A program made the translations under genes and the position numbers. The notes below the pieces were generated by a model. The model made no database searches. It was not told the DNA's origin and saw only the letters and a program-made list of their open reading frames with translations. Shown here in pieces: positions 1-9,194 of a stretch of 29,730 bases of DNA (positions are counted from its first letter, which is position 1; every line of letters begins with the position of its first letter). This stretch comes from an uncultured Oscillospiraceae bacterium (GTDB lineage: Bacteria; Bacillota; Clostridia; Oscillospirales; Oscillospiraceae), in the NCBI GenBank assembly GCA_900758315.1, contig CAAERF010000234.1, forward strand, positions 1 through 29,730, read 5' to 3'.

Positions 1-3000
1 CAAAGCGGCCCTCGCCGTGGGAAATCGGCACGCTGTACTGGTCGCCCACCTGGGATTTGAGCATCCAGGGAGACTTCACCGAGGCCACCCGGGTGGTGCA
101 GTACCGGCTCTGATGCCGGCCGATCAGGTTGAAGGTCAGGGTGGGACAGGTGTCGTCCAGATCCCGAATCTCGCCATAGGGCACCAGGCCCAGCTTCACC
201 AGCGCCTGGAAGCCGTTGCAGATGCCCAGCATCAGACCGTCCCGGTTTTTCAGCAGGTCGTGTACCGCGTCCTTGATTCTGGGATTGCGGAAGAAGGAGG
301 CGATAAACTTGCCGGAACCCTCGGGCTCATCGCCGCCGGAGAAGCCACCGGGCAGGACGATCATCTGAGCGCCCTGGATGGCGTGCTCCAATGCGGCCGC
401 CGACTCTGTGAGCAGATCGGTTGTCAGATTGCGGATCACCAGAATTTCCGGGTCGATGCCCGCCCGCAGACAGGCGTTGGCGGTATCGTATTCGCAGTTG
501 GTGCCCGGGAACACCGGAATCACCGCCTTGGGACGGGCGATTCTGCCCGCAGGACCCTTGGCCGGACGCACATCACAGTCTACGTCGGGGATAGCAACCT
601 CTTCCGCCTCAGCGCAAGTGGGATAGACCTTTTCCAGAGTATTCTCCCACTGCTGTGCCAGATCGCTGATGGACAGCTCTGCTCCGGCCACCCGGATCAC
701 AGGCTCTGCCAGCGTCGTGCCGATCTGTTCCACACCTTCCACCGGCTCTGTCAGCTCCGCCACAATGGAACCGCACAGATCGCCGAACAGGGTCTCGCCC
801 TGGAGGGCCAGCACGCCTGCAAAGCCGATCTCATTGCCGAAGCTCATCTTCATCACTGCCTCCGCAACGCCGCCGGAAGTCACTGCCCAAGCCGCCTTCA
901 CCTTTCCGTCCAGCACCAGCTGGTGGAACTGGGCCCAGACACGCTTGATGCCTTCAAAATCATCCTCCGGTGCCCGGAACAGGCAGACCGGATTTCCAGC
1001 CTCTTTGAATTCCGGCGAGAGGATATGGTCCACCTTCTCCGGCGCGATGGCAAAGGAGACCAGCGTAGGCGGTACATCCATATCCAGGAAGGAACCGGAC
1101 ATGGAGTCCTTACCGCCAATGGCCGCGACGCCCAGGCCGATCTGAGCCTGATAGGCGCCCAGCAGTGCCGCAAAGGGTTTGCCCCACCGGGCCGGTTCCT
1201 CCCGCAGGCGCTCAAAGTACTCCTGCAGGGACAGGTATACCTTCGCCGCATCGCCGCCGGCGGCCACTACCTTTGCCACCGACTCGATCACCGAGCTCCG
1301 GGCGCCGGTAAAGGGATTGCGCTCCATACGATAGGGATCAAAGCCCGCAGCCATCACGGAACAGGTTGTGGTTTTATGGCCAGGACCCACGGGCAGAAGC
1401 CCTACCATGGCCTGAGCCGGGGTCAGCTGCTTTTTGCCGCCGTAGGGGAAGAGCACGGAGCCCGCGCCGATGGAGGCGTCAAAGCGCTCGCCCAATCCCC
1501 GCTGAGACGCCTGGTTGGGATTCTGCGCGATGGCGGCAAAGCGCCCCGCCACATCGCTGGTATCCCCCACCGGCTGATTTTCCGGCAGCTTGGGCACCGA
1601 AACCGCGGTCCGCTTTACGGTGCCGTTGGTATTGAGGAAGTCCCGGGACAGGTCGGCGACAACAGCGCCGTTCCACTTCATCACCATCCGGGGCTCTTCC
1701 GTGACCACTGCCACCTGATAGGCCTCCAGATTCTCCGCTGTGGCCGCCGCAATGAAGGCGTCCACGTCCTCGGGCGCCACCACGACGGACATCCGCTCCT
1801 GAGACTCGGAGATGGCCAGCTCTGTGCCATCCAGACCCTCGTACTTCTTCCGGACCGCATTCAGGTCGATGGCGATGCCGTCTGCCAGCTCGCCGATGGA
1901 GACCGAGACGCCGCCCGCGCCAAAGTCGTTGCAGCGCTTGATCATCCGGGTCACGTCGCCGTTGCGGAACAGGCGCTGAATCTTCCGTTCCTCCGGCGCG
2001 TTGCCCTTCTGCACCTCGGCCGCCATGGTCACCAGAGAGGACAGATTGTGGCTCTTGGAGGAGCCGGTGGCACCGCCGATGCCGTCACGGCCAGTGCGGC
2101 CGCCCAGCAGGATCACCACGTCGCCGGGAGCCGGCTCTTCCCGCACCACAGCGTCGGCGGGAACAGCACCTACCACTGCGCCCAGCTCCATGTGCTTGGC
2201 CACGTAGCCGGGATGATAGTACTCCTGAACAATGCCCGTCGCCAGGCCGATCTGGTTGCCGTAGGAGGAATAGCCTGCCGCCGCCGTAGTGGCCAGCTTG
2301 CGCTGGGGCAGACGTCCCTCAATGGTCTCGCTCATGGGCACACGGGGATCGCCGCAGCCGGTGATCCGCATGGCCTGATAGACATAGGCCCGTCCCGCTA
2401 GCGGGTCCCGGATAGCGCCGCCGACGCAGGTCGCCGCACCACCGAAGGGCTCGATTTCCGTAGGGTGGTTGTGCGTCTCGTTCTTAAACTGAAGCAGCCA
2501 GTCCTGCTCGGTTCCGTCCACATCCACCGGGATATGAATGGAGCAGGCGTTGATCTCCTTGGACTCGTCGATATTCTTGAGTCCGCCCCGCTTTTTCAGC
2601 ACTTTGGTGCCACTGGTACCGATGTCCATCAGCGTTTTGGGACGCTGAGCTGCCACTTCCGGCCCGTACACCTCCACCCGTTCAGCCAGGTACTGGTCAT
2701 AGGCGGCCTGCACCGCGGGATCCTTCAGGTCAACCTGCTCAATGTGGGTGCCAAAGGTGGTGTGACGGCAGTGGTCAGACCAGTAGGTGTCCACCACACG
2801 CAGCTCGGTAATTGTGGGGTCCCGCTTTTCCTCGTCCCGGAAGTACTGCTGCAGGAATGTGAGGTCGTCCAGGTCCATGGCCAAGCCATATTCCTCCAGC
2901 ATGGTGCGCAGTTCTGCCTCGTTCTTGCCGATAAATCCATCCAAAGTCGCCACTTTGGTGGGCACCTCGTAGGACTGCACCAGCGTCTCCGGCTTGTCCG

Positions 3001-3451
3001 GAGACGCCTCACGGCACTCCACCGGGTTGATCAGATAGCGGCTGATCTTCTTCAGGTCCTCCTCAGACAGGGTTCCCATGAGCACATACACTGTGGCCGC
3101 GTGGACCAGCGGCCGGTCACAGCCGGCCAGCAGCTGGATGCACTGGGCACAGGAGTCCGCCCGCTGGTCAAACTGGCCGGGCAGCGCCTCTACGATCAGC
3201 AGGGAATGTGCGCCCTGGATCTCCGGCAGGTGCTCCTCGTAAAAATCGTCCACCATCGGCTCGGAAAACACTGTGGTTTTCGCCATCTCATAGACCGCTT
3301 CCTCCACCTGATCCACGTCGTAACGACAGATGATGCGCAGTCCCTCCAGCGCCTCAATTCCCAGCTGTTCTTTCAGTTCCTTTAATACCTTGCCGGCTTC
3401 CACATCAAAGCCGGTCCGTTTTTCCGCATAACAACGGTAAACATGTCCCAT
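1..3451 (-). CDS. purL: Phosphoribosylformylglycinamidine synthase, single-chain (3' end cut off)
   Basis: This enzyme converts FGAR, glutamine and ATP to FGAM in cytosolic de novo purine synthesis. The frame is open from an ATG at 3451, preceded by a strong AAGGAGGAA ribosome-binding site, to the left edge, giving about 1150 codons. Family signatures are visible in order: YWSDHCRHTTF, NETHNHPTEIEPFGG and GGKDSMSG in the synthase domains, then a C-terminal class-I glutaminase domain with PGTNCEYDTA, GGFSGGDEPEGSG and LGICNGFQALVK. The glutaminase nucleophile is Cys1078. The last visible residues, SHGEGRF, contain the His of the glutaminase triad region, so only the extreme C-terminus is missing. 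Synthetase and amidase are fused, unlike the separate PurL/PurQ/PurS of Bacillus. The gene lies 72 nt after the solute-binding protein gene with no terminator seen between them, so co-transcription is possible. Identity is very secure. Confidence 0.96.
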   Translation of the reverse strand, partial: MGHVYRCYAEKRTGFDVEAGKVLKELKEQLGIEALEGLRIICRYDVDQVEEAVYEMAKTTVFSEPMVDDFYEEHLPEIQGAHSLLIVEALPGQFDQRADSCAQCIQLLAGCDRPLVHAATVYVLMGTLSEEDLKKISRYLINPVECREASPDKPETLVQSYEVPTKVATLDGFIGKNEAELRTMLEEYGLAMDLDDLTFLQQYFRDEEKRDPTITELRVVDTYWSDHCRHTTFGTHIEQVDLKDPAVQAAYDQYLAERVEVYGPEVAAQRPKTLMDIGTSGTKVLKKRGGLKNIDESKEINACSIHIPVDVDGTEQDWLLQFKNETHNHPTEIEPFGGAATCVGGAIRDPLAGRAYVYQAMRITGCGDPRVPMSETIEGRLPQRKLATTAAAGYSSYGNQIGLATGIVQEYYHPGYVAKHMELGAVVGAVPADAVVREEPAPGDVVILLGGRTGRDGIGGATGSSKSHNLSSLVTMAAEVQKGNAPEERKIQRLFRNGDVTRMIKRCNDFGAGGVSVSIGELADGIAIDLNAVRKKYEGLDGTELAISESQERMSVVVAPEDVDAFIAAATAENLEAYQVAVVTEEPRMVMKWNGAVVADLSRDFLNTNGTVKRTAVSVPKLPENQPVGDTSDVAGRFAAIAQNPNQASQRGLGERFDASIGAGSVLFPYGGKKQLTPAQAMVGLLPVGPGHKTTTCSVMAAGFDPYRMERNPFTGARSSVIESVAKVVAAGGDAAKVYLSLQEYFERLREEPARWGKPFAALLGAYQAQIGLGVAAIGGKDSMSGSFLDMDVPPTLVSFAIAPEKVDHILSPEFKEAGNPVCLFRAPEDDFEGIKRVWAQFHQLVLDGKVKAAWAVTSGGVAEAVMKMSFGNEIGFAGVLALQGETLFGDLCGSIVAELTEPVEGVEQIGTTLAEPVIRVAGAELSISDLAQQWENTLEKVYPTCAEAEEVAIPDVDCDVRPAKGPAGRIARPKAVIPVFPGTNCEYDTANACLRAGIDPEILVIRNLTTDLLTESAAALEHAIQGAQMIVLPGGFSGGDEPEGSGKFIASFFRNPRIKDAVHDLLKNRDGLMLGICNGFQALVKLGLVPYGEIRDLDDTCPTLTFNLIGRHQSRYCTTRVASVKSPWMLKSQVGDQYSVPISHGEGRF

Positions 3452-3523
3452 GTTACTCGTTCCTCCTTCTCTCTCTTTCCTGGTGGTAAACCAATCCATC
3501 GCGGCACAATTCAGTCCGCAGTA

Positions 3524-5179
3524 TTACGCATCGGGCGTGAAATCCCAGTCCGAAAAATGATAGAACAAATTTTGCTGCGTCGGTGTGATCTCAACCTCGG
3601 ACCCCCAGTGGGTCAGCACCGAGTTGTTTTTAAAGCACAGCGGAATGATAGGCGCATCCTCCGCCACTGCCTTATAGAATTTGCTGGCCGCCCCCGACCG
3701 CTTCTCCGGAGCGGCTGTCAGGAATTTCGTTAGAAGCTCTTCCAACTCTTCGCTGCTATAGCCACCGTAGTTCAGATTTCCCTCTTCACTGATCAGCCCT
3801 GTCAGGTCAAAGTTGGCCGTCAGCTTGACTTCGCCCAGATAGAGGTCAAAGTCCCGGTTCTCCAGCGCCTCTGAGAAATCCTTCCAGGCCAGTTCCTCTA
3901 CCTTCACGTCAATGCCCACTGCCTCCAGCTCCTTTTCCAGCTCCGCGGCAAAGGCCGTCTTAAAGGTGGACTCGCTGTTGACAATCAGCTTCAACGTCCG
4001 CCCATAATAGGCGGCATCCTGCAGGGCCTCCTTCGTTTTTTCCTCCGACCAGGCGTATTTTTCCGCCAGCTTTTCATCGTAGAGTTTGGACCTCGGGGAA
4101 ACCGGCAGCGATGCAGGCTCCGCATGTCCGGAGAGCATCTTGGTGGCCAAGGTCTCCCGATCGAAGGCATAATTGAGTACCTGTCGGAAGCTCTTGGACT
4201 GACAGGTGCCGGACCGGGTATTGCAGCCCACGTAGATCATACTGGTGGTGGGATAATCCACTACGTCGTACTCACCAGTATAAGTCAGCGACCCGGTTCC
4301 CGTCAAATCCGTGGCCACCATACTGACCGCGCCGCTGCCAAAGCCAAAGATCAGCATATCGCTGTCCTCCGCCGCATACAGTCCCACTTCCTGTACCGGC
4401 AAACGGCTTCCCTGCCACCAACTTCCGTTTTTGGTCAGCTTCTGCGCCTTACCGTCTTTTGTCTTCACCTGATAGGGGCCGGTTCCCACCGGAAAACGGT
4501 CATTGCCAGTGCCGCTGCTGATAATGGGAATATCCAGCAGGGTTTCAAAGGATGCATTTGCCGCGTTCAACGTGATGACAACGGTGCTGTCGCCGCTGGC
4601 ACGAACCGATTCCACATCGGCCAGCCGGTCGGCGTAAATGCTGTTGGATTGGGCCGCCTGTTCCAGCGAATAGACCACATCCGCCGCCGTCATATCCGTT
4701 CCATCGGAAAAGGTCACATCCTGCCGCAGTTCAATGGTACAGACGGTTTTACCGGCGATTTTGCTCCGCTTGGGTTTGGAGGTACCCTCCTCATCCCCAT
4801 CAGACTGATCACCCTCGCCGGTGTCCCCTTCTCCGGTGTCCTCAGATGCGGGACCCGATGCGGCAGTTACTTTGGAGGTACAGCTCAGGGCCAGGCAGGG
4901 CTCTGCCTCAAAGGCATCATTGATTTCAAACAGCGGCTCATAAACTAAGTCCGTGATAATCTGGTTGGCCGCATTGTCACAGGTGTAAGGGTGCAATCCC
5001 TCAGTGCTGTAATAGGCCAGGGTGACATCGTTCTCCCCCTCGCTCCCGGAATCAGGATCAACTACTGCCGGGTCTTCGCTGCCCTCACCGCTCTGACTGC
5101 CGTCTCCCTGCCCGCAACCAGCCAGAGTCAGCGTCATACAGAGGGCAAGTATCCATGCTAAACTGGTACGAATTTTCAT
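3524..5179 (-). CDS. ABC transporter substrate-binding lipoprotein, family 5 (peptide/OppA-like)
   Basis: This is a 551-residue extracytoplasmic solute-binding lipoprotein. The N-terminus has a KIR charged region, a hydrophobic stretch and a lipobox LTLAGC with Cys22 as the predicted lipidated residue. The Ser/Gly/Asp/Glu-rich residues 23-51 would form a flexible linker from the membrane. The body fits the SBP_bac_5 family: the motif TFSDGTDMTAADVVYSLEQA sits at about 156-175, and the C-terminal lobe ends in SDWDFTPDA. Residues about 102-144 are an unusual acidic low-complexity insertion with tandem DTGEG repeats. No permease or ATPase gene is visible nearby, so it is an orphan or serves a transporter encoded elsewhere. 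The start follows a GAGG ribosome-binding site. The ligand cannot be told from sequence; oligopeptides are the usual guess for the family. Confidence 0.88.
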   Translation of the reverse strand: MKIRTSLAWILALCMTLTLAGCGQGDGSQSGEGSEDPAVVDPDSGSEGENDVTLAYYSTEGLHPYTCDNAANQIITDLVYEPLFEINDAFEAEPCLALSCTSKVTAASGPASEDTGEGDTGEGDQSDGDEEGTSKPKRSKIAGKTVCTIELRQDVTFSDGTDMTAADVVYSLEQAAQSNSIYADRLADVESVRASGDSTVVITLNAANASFETLLDIPIISSGTGNDRFPVGTGPYQVKTKDGKAQKLTKNGSWWQGSRLPVQEVGLYAAEDSDMLIFGFGSGAVSMVATDLTGTGSLTYTGEYDVVDYPTTSMIYVGCNTRSGTCQSKSFRQVLNYAFDRETLATKMLSGHAEPASLPVSPRSKLYDEKLAEKYAWSEEKTKEALQDAAYYGRTLKLIVNSESTFKTAFAAELEKELEAVGIDVKVEELAWKDFSEALENRDFDLYLGEVKLTANFDLTGLISEEGNLNYGGYSSEELEELLTKFLTAAPEKRSGAASKFYKAVAEDAPIIPLCFKNNSVLTHWGSEVEITPTQQNLFYHFSDWDFTPDA

Positions 5180-5191
5180 AAAAACCTCATA

Positions 5192-5253
5192 CGGACGTTC
5201 TACCGCCCTGAATCACTGTGCAAACACGGATCATAGGGACGATCGAACGTCCG
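5192..5253. repeat. Perfect 9-bp inverted repeat upstream of the solute-binding protein gene
   Basis: CGGACGTTC at 5192-5200 and GAACGTCCG at 5245-5253 are exact reverse complements separated by 44 nt. They lie in the 80-nt gap between pgeF and the lipoprotein gene, and one arm ends just upstream of that gene's GAGG ribosome-binding site. They could form an mRNA stem or a split operator. Neither role is proven, and there is no classical terminator T-run directly after the stem. Confidence 0.5.
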
Positions 5254-5259
5254 CACATG

Positions 5260-6075
5260 TTAAATTAGTTGTATTACCGCCGCCATTACGCCGCGGGCAT
5301 CTCCCGTATGCCGGTGGCTCCAGAACAGATCCTGACGGCAGGAGGTGCAGGCATCGGAGACCTCAATTTGTTCCGCCGGAACTCCAGCGCACTGGAGCCA
5401 GAGGGCGTTGAGGCCCTTGAGGTCCACCAAAAACTTTTCATTGGGCAGCGGATCGATCATCTCATCCGCCTTTTTGCCGAACGCCAGCCACATAGCCTCC
5501 GGCACGTCATCATGGGTCTCAAAGCAGCAGCGACCAATGCCGGGACCGATGGCCGCCCGGATATCCTGAGGCTGGCAGCCGTACTGGCGCCCCATCTCCT
5601 CCACTGTTTTACGGACGATCCCCAACGCCGTGCCCCGCCAGCCGGCGTGACAGCCACCGACAGCGTGGCGCACCGGATCGTGGAGCAGGATGGGAATGCA
5701 GTCCGCCGAGAAGATGGCCAGCGGTACGCCGGGAACGTCGGTAATCAGGCCATCCGCCTCATACTCCCGCTCCCGATAGAGTCCCTTTCCACAGTCCTCC
5801 GCCGTCACCACCCGGATATCGTCCCGGTGAACCTGCTTGGAAAACACGGTTTTGGTGCTGTCAAAGCCCACAGCGACGCCAAAGCGGCGGAAGTTCTCCC
5901 GCACATTGGCGATGTCATCTCCACGGCTGGTCCCCAAATTCAGCGAGGAAAGGTAACCGTGGCTGACACCGCCGAGCCGGGTGGAAAATCCGTGCACCGC
6001 TCCATCGGCGTTGAGCTGGGATGCGGAGAGCCAGAGCAATCCGTTTTCCTCCCAGTGTTCCCTCAGATGTGTCAT
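5260..6075 (-). CDS. pgeF: Peptidoglycan editing factor / multicopper-oxidase-like purine nucleoside phosphorylase (YfiH/DUF152)
   Basis: This 271-residue protein belongs to the YfiH (Cu-oxidase_4) family. Members act on purine nucleosides in vitro, and in E. coli the member edits mis-incorporated residues in muropeptide precursors. Family signatures are [11 protein letters not shown] near the N-terminus, SKQVH (His83), SADC (Cys126) and GCHAGWRGT (His143). Those three residues match the His-Cys-His metal/active-site set of the family. C-terminal DACTSC and FWSHR are also typical. I chose the ATG at 6075, which overlaps the secA stop codon by ATGA, rather than an upstream in-frame ATG at 6132 that would run 58 nt into secA. 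The overlap suggests translational coupling to secA. Confidence 0.93.
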   Translation of the reverse strand: MTHLREHWEENGLLWLSASQLNADGAVHGFSTRLGGVSHGYLSSLNLGTSRGDDIANVRENFRRFGVAVGFDSTKTVFSKQVHRDDIRVVTAEDCGKGLYREREYEADGLITDVPGVPLAIFSADCIPILLHDPVRHAVGGCHAGWRGTALGIVRKTVEEMGRQYGCQPQDIRAAIGPGIGRCCFETHDDVPEAMWLAFGKKADEMIDPLPNEKFLVDLKGLNALWLQCAGVPAEQIEVSDACTSCRQDLFWSHRHTGDARGVMAAVIQLI

Positions 6076-8903
6076 TTCTGACCGTCCGCCTCTTCCGGCA
6101 CGTAGCTGGTTGCGCCGTCCTTGCCGTGGCAATTCTTAAACTTCAGGCCGGAACCGCAGGGGCAGGGATCGTTCCGTCCCACCTTCTTGGGCTTGACGAT
6201 GGGCATGCGCTTGGGCTTTTCGGTCTCATTCTCTGCCACACGATCCACCTTGCCGGTCTCGTTGGCCGCCTCTACCGCCGCTCTAGACTCCCGGGTCACC
6301 CGGGCCACGGCCTTGCGCTCCACCTGGTTGCGGCGGACACGTGCAATGTAAATCCGACGGACCGTCTCCTCCTGAATGGCGGCGATCATCAGCTCGAAGA
6401 TCTCAAAGCTCTCCCGCTTGTAGGCCACAACCGGATCCTCCTGGCCATAGGCACGCAGACGGATACCCTGCTTCAAGTCGTCCATGGCGTCGATATGGTC
6501 CATCCAGTATTCGTCCACCACGCGCAGCAGCATAACCCGTTCCAGCTCCCGCATCAGCGGCTCGCCGAGAATCGCTTCCTTCTGGTTGTAGATATCCACA
6601 GCGCGCTCTTTGACCAGAGCGGTCAGCTCTTCCACGGACTTCTTTGCGATCTCCTCGTCGGTAAAGACCAGCTCTTCCGAGGTGAGGAACACACCGCGGA
6701 AGGGTGCCACTGCCTCCTGGAACTCCGCGTTGGTGATGGCGTTCTGCTCGCCGGCAATGCCCTGCAGGGCACGGGTGATGACGCCGTCCACCATGTTCAT
6801 AATATACTCCCGCATATTCTCGCCGGAGAGCACCTTGCGCCGTTCCTTATAGATGACCTCACGCTGGGTGTTCATAACATCGTCATAGTCCAGAACATCC
6901 TTACGTGCCTGGAAGTTGCGGGATTCCACTTTCTTCTGGGCGTTTTCAATGGCGCTGGATAGCATCTTAGCATCGATGGGAGTGTCCTCGTCGATTTTCA
7001 GGGTGTCCATCAGCTTGGAGATCCGATCACTGCCGAACAGACGCAGAATATCATCCTCCAGCGACAGGAAGAAGCGGCTGGCACCCGGGTCGCCCTGACG
7101 GCCGGAACGGCCCCGGAGCTGGTTGTCGATTCGACGGGCCTCATGGCGCTCGGTGCCCAGGATAAACAGGCCGCCGGCGTCCTTGACCTTCTGGGCCTCA
7201 ACTGCGATCTCTTCCTTGTATTTTTCCTTGTTTTCATTGTACTGACGGCGGGCTTCCTGAACGTCAGGGTTATTGCTCTCCGCATAGCCAGTGGCCTCAG
7301 CGATGACTTCGCCGTTGAAACCTGCCTTGCGCAGGTCCGCCTTTGCCAGATAGTCGGCGTTACCACCCAGCACAATATCGGTGCCTCGACCGGCCATATT
7401 GGTTGCGACTGTGACCGCACCCAGCTTACCGGCCTGGGCGATGATCTCCGCTTCCTTCTCATGGTTCTTGGCGTTCAGCACGTTGTGGGGAATACCTTTC
7501 TCCCGGAGCATACGGGACAGCTTCTCCGACTTCTCAATGGAGACGGTACCAACCAGAACCGGCTGTCCCGCCTGATGGCACTCCTCAATCTGCCTGACAA
7601 TGGCCCGATACTTGCCGGCATCGGTCTTGTAGACCACATCGGGATGATCGATCCGGATAACCGGCTGATTGGTGGGGATTTCCACGATGTCCAGGTCATA
7701 GATGGAGTTGAACTCATCCTCTTCGGTCATGGCGGTACCGGTCATACCGGAGAGCTTGTCATACAGGCGGAAAAAGTTCTGGAAGGTGATGGTCGCCAGG
7801 GTCTTGGACTCGTTGGCCACCTTCAGGCTCTCCTTCGCCTCGATTGCCTGGTGCAGGCCCTCGTTGTACCGGCGGCCGAACATCAGACGACCTGTGAACT
7901 CGTCGACGATGACCACCTGGCCATCCTTCACCACGTAGTCAATGTCCTTTTTCATCACGCCGCGGGCCCGGATGGCCTGGTTGATGTGGTGGTTCAGGGT
8001 GGTGTTCTCCTCGTCCGCCAAGTTCTCCAGATTGAAGAACTGCTCCGCTTTGGCAATACCACGGGCGGTCAGGGTGGCGGTCTTGCGCTTTTCCTCTACG
8101 ATGTAGTCGTAGTTCTGCTCGACTTCCTCGTCAAATTCCTTGTCGTCGGTCTCCGCAATCACATAGCAGTCCAGATCTTTGGCAAACTGGTCCGCCATCT
8201 GGTACAGCTTGGTGGACTCTTCGCCGCGGCCGGAGATAATCAGCGGCGTACGGGCTTCGTCGATGAGGATGGAGTCCACCTCGTCCACGATGGCAAAGGA
8301 CAGATCCCGCTGAACGGTGTCCCGGTCATAAACCGCCATGTTATCTCGCAGATAGTCAAAGCCGATCTCGTTGTTGGTGCCGTAGGTGATGTCCGCCGCA
8401 TAGGCCGCTTTCCGCTCCGCCTTGGTGAGGCCGTGGACGATCAGGCCCACTTCCAGCCCCAGGAAGCGGTAGACCTTACCCATCCACTCCGAGTCACGCT
8501 TTGCCAGATAGTCGTTCACCGTGACAATGTGAACGCCTTCCCCGCTCAGCGCGTTCAGATAGGCGGGCAGAGTGGCCACCAGGGTTTTACCTTCGCCGGT
8601 TTTCATCTCAGCAATCCGGCCCTGGTGCAGAATAATACCGCCGATCAGCTGAACCCGATAGGGACGCAGTCCCAGCACACGGTCCGCTGCTTCCCGGCAG
8701 GTGGCAAAGGCTTCCGGCAAAATATCATCCAAGGATTCCCCATTTGCCAGACGCGTCTTAAATTCGGCCGTTTTTCCACGCAGTTCCTCGTCGCTTAACG
8801 CTTTATATTCATCCGCCATTGCTTCAATTTTATCCACAATCGGAGTAATCTTCTTCACTTCCCGTTTGGAATTGGTTCCGAGAAGTTTTCTCATGATTCC
8901 CAT
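6072..8903 (-). CDS. secA: Protein translocase ATPase SecA
   Basis: This is the motor ATPase that drives preproteins through SecYEG at the inner face of the membrane. It has 943 residues, normal for Firmicutes SecA. Nucleotide-binding domain 1 has Walker A in MKTGEGKT (residues 100-107) and the DEVD box within [17 protein letters not shown] (about 207-223). The nucleotide-binding domain 2 motif [10 protein letters not shown] and the scaffold/wing domains are present. The extreme C-terminus carries a complete SEC-C zinc motif (Cys914, Cys916, Cys925, His926). The ATG at 8903 follows AAGGAAA at 9-nt spacing; a second in-frame ATG three codons later is possible. The gene is first in the minus-strand operon with pgeF, behind the extended -10 promoter at 8956-8964. 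Confidence 0.98.
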   Translation of the reverse strand: MGIMRKLLGTNSKREVKKITPIVDKIEAMADEYKALSDEELRGKTAEFKTRLANGESLDDILPEAFATCREAADRVLGLRPYRVQLIGGIILHQGRIAEMKTGEGKTLVATLPAYLNALSGEGVHIVTVNDYLAKRDSEWMGKVYRFLGLEVGLIVHGLTKAERKAAYAADITYGTNNEIGFDYLRDNMAVYDRDTVQRDLSFAIVDEVDSILIDEARTPLIISGRGEESTKLYQMADQFAKDLDCYVIAETDDKEFDEEVEQNYDYIVEEKRKTATLTARGIAKAEQFFNLENLADEENTTLNHHINQAIRARGVMKKDIDYVVKDGQVVIVDEFTGRLMFGRRYNEGLHQAIEAKESLKVANESKTLATITFQNFFRLYDKLSGMTGTAMTEEDEFNSIYDLDIVEIPTNQPVIRIDHPDVVYKTDAGKYRAIVRQIEECHQAGQPVLVGTVSIEKSEKLSRMLREKGIPHNVLNAKNHEKEAEIIAQAGKLGAVTVATNMAGRGTDIVLGGNADYLAKADLRKAGFNGEVIAEATGYAESNNPDVQEARRQYNENKEKYKEEIAVEAQKVKDAGGLFILGTERHEARRIDNQLRGRSGRQGDPGASRFFLSLEDDILRLFGSDRISKLMDTLKIDEDTPIDAKMLSSAIENAQKKVESRNFQARKDVLDYDDVMNTQREVIYKERRKVLSGENMREYIMNMVDGVITRALQGIAGEQNAITNAEFQEAVAPFRGVFLTSEELVFTDEEIAKKSVEELTALVKERAVDIYNQKEAILGEPLMRELERVMLLRVVDEYWMDHIDAMDDLKQGIRLRAYGQEDPVVAYKRESFEIFELMIAAIQEETVRRIYIARVRRNQVERKAVARVTRESRAAVEAANETGKVDRVAENETEKPKRMPIVKPKKVGRNDPCPCGSGLKFKNCHGKDGATSYVPEEADGQK

Positions 8904-8955
8904 AAACAGTCGTTTCCTTTCTTGATCCGTTTTCGGATGTACTGATACAGATTGA

Positions 8956-8964
8956 ATTATAGCA
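8956..8964 (-). promoter_or_regulatory. Probable secA promoter (extended -10)
   Basis: On the minus strand the sequence reads TGCTATAAT: a perfect -10 hexamer with an upstream TGn extension, about 50 nt before the secA ATG. No good -35 box is present at 16-18 nt, which fits an extended -10 promoter. This assignment is from consensus only. Confidence 0.65.
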
Positions 8965-9131
8965 TACTCCCACCGGAAAATGAAAGAACAAATTGTAAAA
9001 GTTTCCCCACGCTTCTCCCTCTTTCTTTGTCAAATTCTCAATAAATAGCCGCTTTCCCGCACTGACTCCCGCCTTTTCCGCCAAAAAAGCGGCACTTCCC
9101 CGTCCAAATAGGGCGAATACGGAAAAAACTT

Positions 9132-9160
9132 TTGCCTATTATCACGATTTAGAGTACAAT
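9132..9160 (+). promoter_or_regulatory. Probable promoter of the rRNA methyltransferase gene
   Basis: TTGCCT at 9132-9137 and TACAAT at 9155-9160 are separated by exactly 17 nt, a good vegetative sigma-factor match. Transcription would start near 9167, leaving a short leader that holds AGGAGG at 9182-9187 before the ATG at 9195. It is divergent from the secA promoter in the same roughly 290-nt intergenic region, in which I see no other gene. Confidence 0.65.
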
Positions 9161-9194
9161 ATTGCAAAGTGCGCATGATTTAGGAGGCCCTTCT

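Noticed and set aside
17..2401. Long plus-strand open frame opposite purL
   Set aside because: The minus strand encodes unmistakable PurL motifs throughout; the plus translation is His/Gly/Leu-rich antisense.
7143..8798. 551-codon plus-strand frame opposite secA
   Set aside because: It is antisense to SecA with no ribosome-binding site and no family motifs.
8830..9084. 84-codon minus-strand frame spanning the secA start and leader
   Set aside because: It overlaps the secA promoter and start in another frame, lacks a ribosome-binding site, and has no recognisable content.
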